This document shows positions 6,552-8,953 of a stretch of DNA of 8,953 nt, one piece after another (the stretch's first letter is position 1; every line of letters starts with the position of its first letter). Location: positions 1 to 8,953 of the forward strand of contig URIE01000078.1 of NCBI GenBank assembly GCA_900547805.1, read 5' to 3'. The notes beneath the pieces are model-generated. The model was not told the origin of the DNA and did no database searches. It worked only from the letters and a program-made list of their open reading frames with translations. The DNA is from an uncultured Collinsella sp. (lineage in GTDB: Bacteria > Actinomycetota > Coriobacteriia > Coriobacteriales > Coriobacteriaceae). A program made the translations under genes and the position numbers.

Positions 6552-6564
6552 GTAAAGGAGAACA

Positions 6565-8811
6565 ATGACACTCGTATCCAAGACCTTTGAGCTGTACGGC
6601 AAGACCTACACCTTTGAGTCGGGCGAGCTTGCCAAGCAGGCCACCGGCGCCTGCCTGGTCAAGCAGGGCGACACCACGATGCTCGACACCGTGGTCGTCT
6701 CCAAGGAGCGCAAGAACTACGACTTCTTCCCGCTGACCGTCGACTTCAACGAGAAGATGTACGCAGCCGGCCGCATCCCGGGTGGCTACCTCAAGCGTGA
6801 GGGCCGTCCCAGCGAGAAGGCCACGCTCACGGCCCGCATGATCGATCGCCCGATTCGCCCGAGCTTCCCGGATGGCTTCCGCAACGAGGTGCACATCGTC
6901 GCCACCTCGCTCGTCGCCGACCAGGTCAACCCCTTCGACGTCATCAACGTCATGGGCGCTTCCCTTGCCATGACGCTCGGCGGCGTGCCCTTCGAGGGCC
7001 CGCTTGCCTGCGTGCGCATCGGCCGTAACGTGGAGACCGGCGAGTTTATCGTCAACCCCACCTACGAGGAGCGCGAGAATTCCGATCTGGACCTGGAGTT
7101 GGGCGGATCCGCCGACTTCATCTCGATGGTCGAGGCCGGCGCCGAGGAGATCTCCGAGGACGACATGCTCGCCGCCATGAAGTTTGGCCAGGAGGCCCTT
7201 GCCGCTTTCTGCCAGGCTCAGGACGAGTTCGTCGCCGAGTGGGAGCAGGTCAACGGCTCCATCGTCAAGAAGGAGTACCCGCTCGACCAGCCCGTCGAGG
7301 AGGTCCAGGAGCGCATCTTCGCCCACTACGACGAGATGGCAGCCGCGCTTCGCGATGCCGACAAGCTCTCCCGTATCGGCAAGGTCGAGGCTCTGAAGGA
7401 GTCCATCCGTGCCGAGTTTACCGAGGAGGAGCAGGCCGCTTGGGAGCGCGAGATCCCCGTGGCGCTCAAGAAGCTCGAGAAGAAGGCCATGCGCACCATG
7501 GTCGTCGAGACCGGTGAGCGCGTCGACGGCCGTGCCGCCAACGAGATCCGTCCCATCATGGTGAAGGACAACTACCTGCCGCTCGTTCACGGCTCCGGCC
7601 TGTTCCAGCGCGGCCAGACTCAGGTGCTCTCCGTCCTGTCGCTCGGCATGCTCAACGAGGGCCAGCGTCTGGATACCATCGAGCCCACCGAGGGCAAGCG
7701 CTACATGCACCACTACAACTTCCCGCCTTTCTGCACCGGCGAGACCGGCCGCATGGGCAGCCCCAAGCGCCGCGAGATCGGCCACGGCAACCTGGCCGAG
7801 CGCGCCCTGCTTCCGGTGCTCCCCGACGAGAACGAGTTCCCCTACGCCATCCGCGTGGTCTCCGAGGTCATGGAGTCCAACGGCTCTTCTTCGATGGCTT
7901 CGACCTGCGGTTCCACGCTCGCCCTTATGGACGGCGGCGTGCCCATTAAGCGCCCGGTCTCCGGTATCGCCATGGGCCTGATCCAGGAGGAGGGCAAGAC
8001 CGTGGTCCTGTCCGACATCCAGGGTCTCGAGGACTTCTTGGGCGACATGGACTTTAAGGTCACCGGTACCACCGAGGGCATCACCGCCCTGCAGATGGAC
8101 AACAAGGCCACCGGCCTCACCTTCGACATCCTGGCCCGCGCTCTGCAGCAGGCCAAGGAGGGTCGTGCCTACATCCTGCAGAAGATGCTCGATGTGATCC
8201 CCGAGCCGCGCCACACCACGCGCAGCACCGCTCCGCGCATCGTCTCCATTCAGGTTCCGACCGACAAGATCCGCGATGTCATCGGTTCTGGCGGCAAGGT
8301 CATCCGCGGCATCCAGGACGAGACCGGCGCTTCGGTCGACATCCAGGAGGACGGCACCGTCTTTGTCGGCGGCACCGGCGAGTCCGTCGACCAGGCCGTC
8401 GAGCGCATCAAGCTCATCATCAAGGTTCCCGAGCCGGGCGAGGAGTACACCGGTCGCGTTGTCTCCATCCAGCCGTTCGGCGCTTTCGTGAACCTGCTGC
8501 CCGGTAAGGACGGCCTGCTGCACATCTCACGTGTTGCCAAGGGTCGCGTGGAGAAGGTCGAGGACGTCCTCAACGTGGGCGACGAGGTCAAGGTCGTCGT
8601 CATCGAGGTTGACGATCGCGGCAAGATTTCGCTCGATCGCCTGGATAAGCCCGAGGCCCCGGCTCGCGCCGAGGGTGCCTCCGAGGGCGACGGCGAGCAC
8701 TTCCAGCGCCGTGAGCGTCCGCGTCGCGAGCGCTCTGAGCGCAGCGACCGTCCGCGCCGTCCCGGCGACAACGGAGGCCGCAAGCCCCGCCGTCACCACG
8801 ACGCCGAGTAA
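6565..8811 (+). CDS. pnp: Polyribonucleotide nucleotidyltransferase (PNPase)
   Basis: Phosphorolytic 3'-to-5' exoribonuclease that also adds tails; a trimeric ring and a core RNA-decay enzyme. The 748-residue protein has two RNase PH-like domains (about 5-225 and 315-545) joined by a helical linker. KRREIGHGNLAERAL lies at 401-415 and the phosphate-binding Ser441-Ser443 in SNGSSSMASTCGS. DIQGLEDFLGDMDF contains Asp490 and Asp496, equivalent to the catalytic-metal aspartates of E. coli PNPase. A KH domain (about 555-620, GSGG at 574-577) and an S1 domain (about 627-693) follow. The tail from 695 is unusual: an acidic/Ala-Gly stretch, then a strongly Arg-rich segment from 715 to 743. E. coli PNPase (711 residues) lacks such a basic tail. 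ATG 6565 has AAAGGAG four bases upstream. Confidence 0.98.
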   Translation: MTLVSKTFELYGKTYTFESGELAKQATGACLVKQGDTTMLDTVVVSKERKNYDFFPLTVDFNEKMYAAGRIPGGYLKREGRPSEKATLTARMIDRPIRPSFPDGFRNEVHIVATSLVADQVNPFDVINVMGASLAMTLGGVPFEGPLACVRIGRNVETGEFIVNPTYEERENSDLDLELGGSADFISMVEAGAEEISEDDMLAAMKFGQEALAAFCQAQDEFVAEWEQVNGSIVKKEYPLDQPVEEVQERIFAHYDEMAAALRDADKLSRIGKVEALKESIRAEFTEEEQAAWEREIPVALKKLEKKAMRTMVVETGERVDGRAANEIRPIMVKDNYLPLVHGSGLFQRGQTQVLSVLSLGMLNEGQRLDTIEPTEGKRYMHHYNFPPFCTGETGRMGSPKRREIGHGNLAERALLPVLPDENEFPYAIRVVSEVMESNGSSSMASTCGSTLALMDGGVPIKRPVSGIAMGLIQEEGKTVVLSDIQGLEDFLGDMDFKVTGTTEGITALQMDNKATGLTFDILARALQQAKEGRAYILQKMLDVIPEPRHTTRSTAPRIVSIQVPTDKIRDVIGSGGKVIRGIQDETGASVDIQEDGTVFVGGTGESVDQAVERIKLIIKVPEPGEEYTGRVVSIQPFGAFVNLLPGKDGLLHISRVAKGRVEKVEDVLNVGDEVKVVVIEVDDRGKISLDRLDKPEAPARAEGASEGDGEHFQRRERPRRERSERSDRPRRPGDNGGRKPRRHHDAE

Positions 8812-8834
8812 CAGCCGTACATAACCAGCACCGC

Positions 8835-8865
8835 AAGGGCGACTCCGGACAGGGGTCGCCCTTTT
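8835..8865 (+). terminator. Intrinsic terminator after pnp
   Basis: AAGGGCGACTCC (8835-8846) pairs with GGGGTCGCCCTT (8852-8863) in a 12-pair stem with one G-U and a five-base loop (GGACA), followed by a T run ending at 8865. It lies 23 nt past the pnp stop and marks the end of the rpsO-pnp unit. Confidence 0.85.
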
Positions 8866-8912
8866 GCTGTTCCCGGCGGGGGCCGCGGGTAAAGTTTCCT
8901 GCTCTACAGTCC

Positions 8913-8953
8913 TGCGCAAGACGGAAAGCACATTAAGTGCTTTCCTTTGCGTG
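8913..8953. repeat. Long imperfect hairpin at the right edge
   Basis: GGAAAGCAC (8923-8931) and GTGCTTTCC (8937-8945) form a perfect nine-pair stem with an ATTAA loop. After a small internal loop, CGCAA (8915-8919) pairs with TTGCG (8947-8951), with possible wobble pairs out to 8913/8953, where the window stops. It is less GC-rich than its surroundings and lies in no visible gene. It may be a second or convergent terminator, or a leader element of a downstream gene. A TAnnnT hexamer (TACAGT, 8905-8910) just upstream could be a -10 box, but no -35 matches. Confidence 0.5.

Noticed and set aside
6517..8523. A 668-codon open frame on the minus strand, fully within pnp and its leader
   Set aside because: It is the mirror of pnp. 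G/C-ending codons on the plus strand leave few stops in this antisense phase. The translation is a low-complexity Leu/Gly/Asp/His-rich sequence with no recognisable domain, and pnp beneath it is intact and conserved.
1..8953. CRISPR arrays, insertion sequences, phage genes, toxin-antitoxin or other defence modules
   Set aside because: No spaced direct repeats, transposase-like frames or terminal inverted repeats were seen. Every large plus-strand frame with family motifs is a housekeeping gene.

Overview
The window is a compact, all-plus-strand stretch of bacterial housekeeping genes: the 3' part of dnaJ, then mtaB, phoH, ybeY, dgkA, era and recO, followed by rpsO and pnp. The DNA is GC-rich with strong G/C preference at third codon positions. 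Gene content and order resemble the dnaJ...phoH-ybeY-dgkA-era-recO cluster of Gram-positive bacteria. High GC, a TKAD-type G4 motif in Era and an arginine-rich PNPase tail point to Actinomycetota; my best guess is a gut-type Coriobacteriia such as Collinsella. The taxon is an inference from style and synteny, not a database match.

Layout. Positions 2-5998 look like one polycistronic unit. Gaps are 15 nt or less, two junctions overlap (mtaB/phoH by 20 nt, phoH/ybeY by 4 nt), and I see no terminator or clear internal promoter. It encodes a chaperone (DnaJ), a tRNA methylthiotransferase (MtaB), a PhoH-type ATPase, the rRNA-maturation nuclease YbeY, a small membrane lipid kinase (DgkA/undecaprenol kinase), the ribosome-assembly GTPase Era and the recombination mediator RecO. 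From 5999 to 6136 lies a leader region with a possible extended -10 promoter and hairpins in front of rpsO. rpsO ends at an intrinsic terminator/attenuator (6430-6461). A heavily structured leader (6470-6551) precedes pnp, and a strong intrinsic terminator (8835-8865) closes it. The last ~90 nt hold one more long hairpin and no recognisable gene.

Functionally the genes converge on translation and RNA metabolism: ribosome assembly and quality control (Era, YbeY, S15), tRNA anticodon-loop modification (MtaB) and RNA turnover (PNPase, possibly YbeY and PhoH). Protein folding, lipid carrier recycling and DNA repair are side partners. rpsO-pnp is a classic pair known for autoregulation in other bacteria, and both leaders here carry structure compatible with that.

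I looked for an undescribed system and did not find one. The points most worth a second look are a 60-residue, highly acidic N-terminal extension on Era, mutually exclusive hairpins in the rpsO and pnp leaders, the Arg-rich PNPase tail, and the unexplained hairpin at the right edge. The very long antisense open frames are codon-bias shadows.
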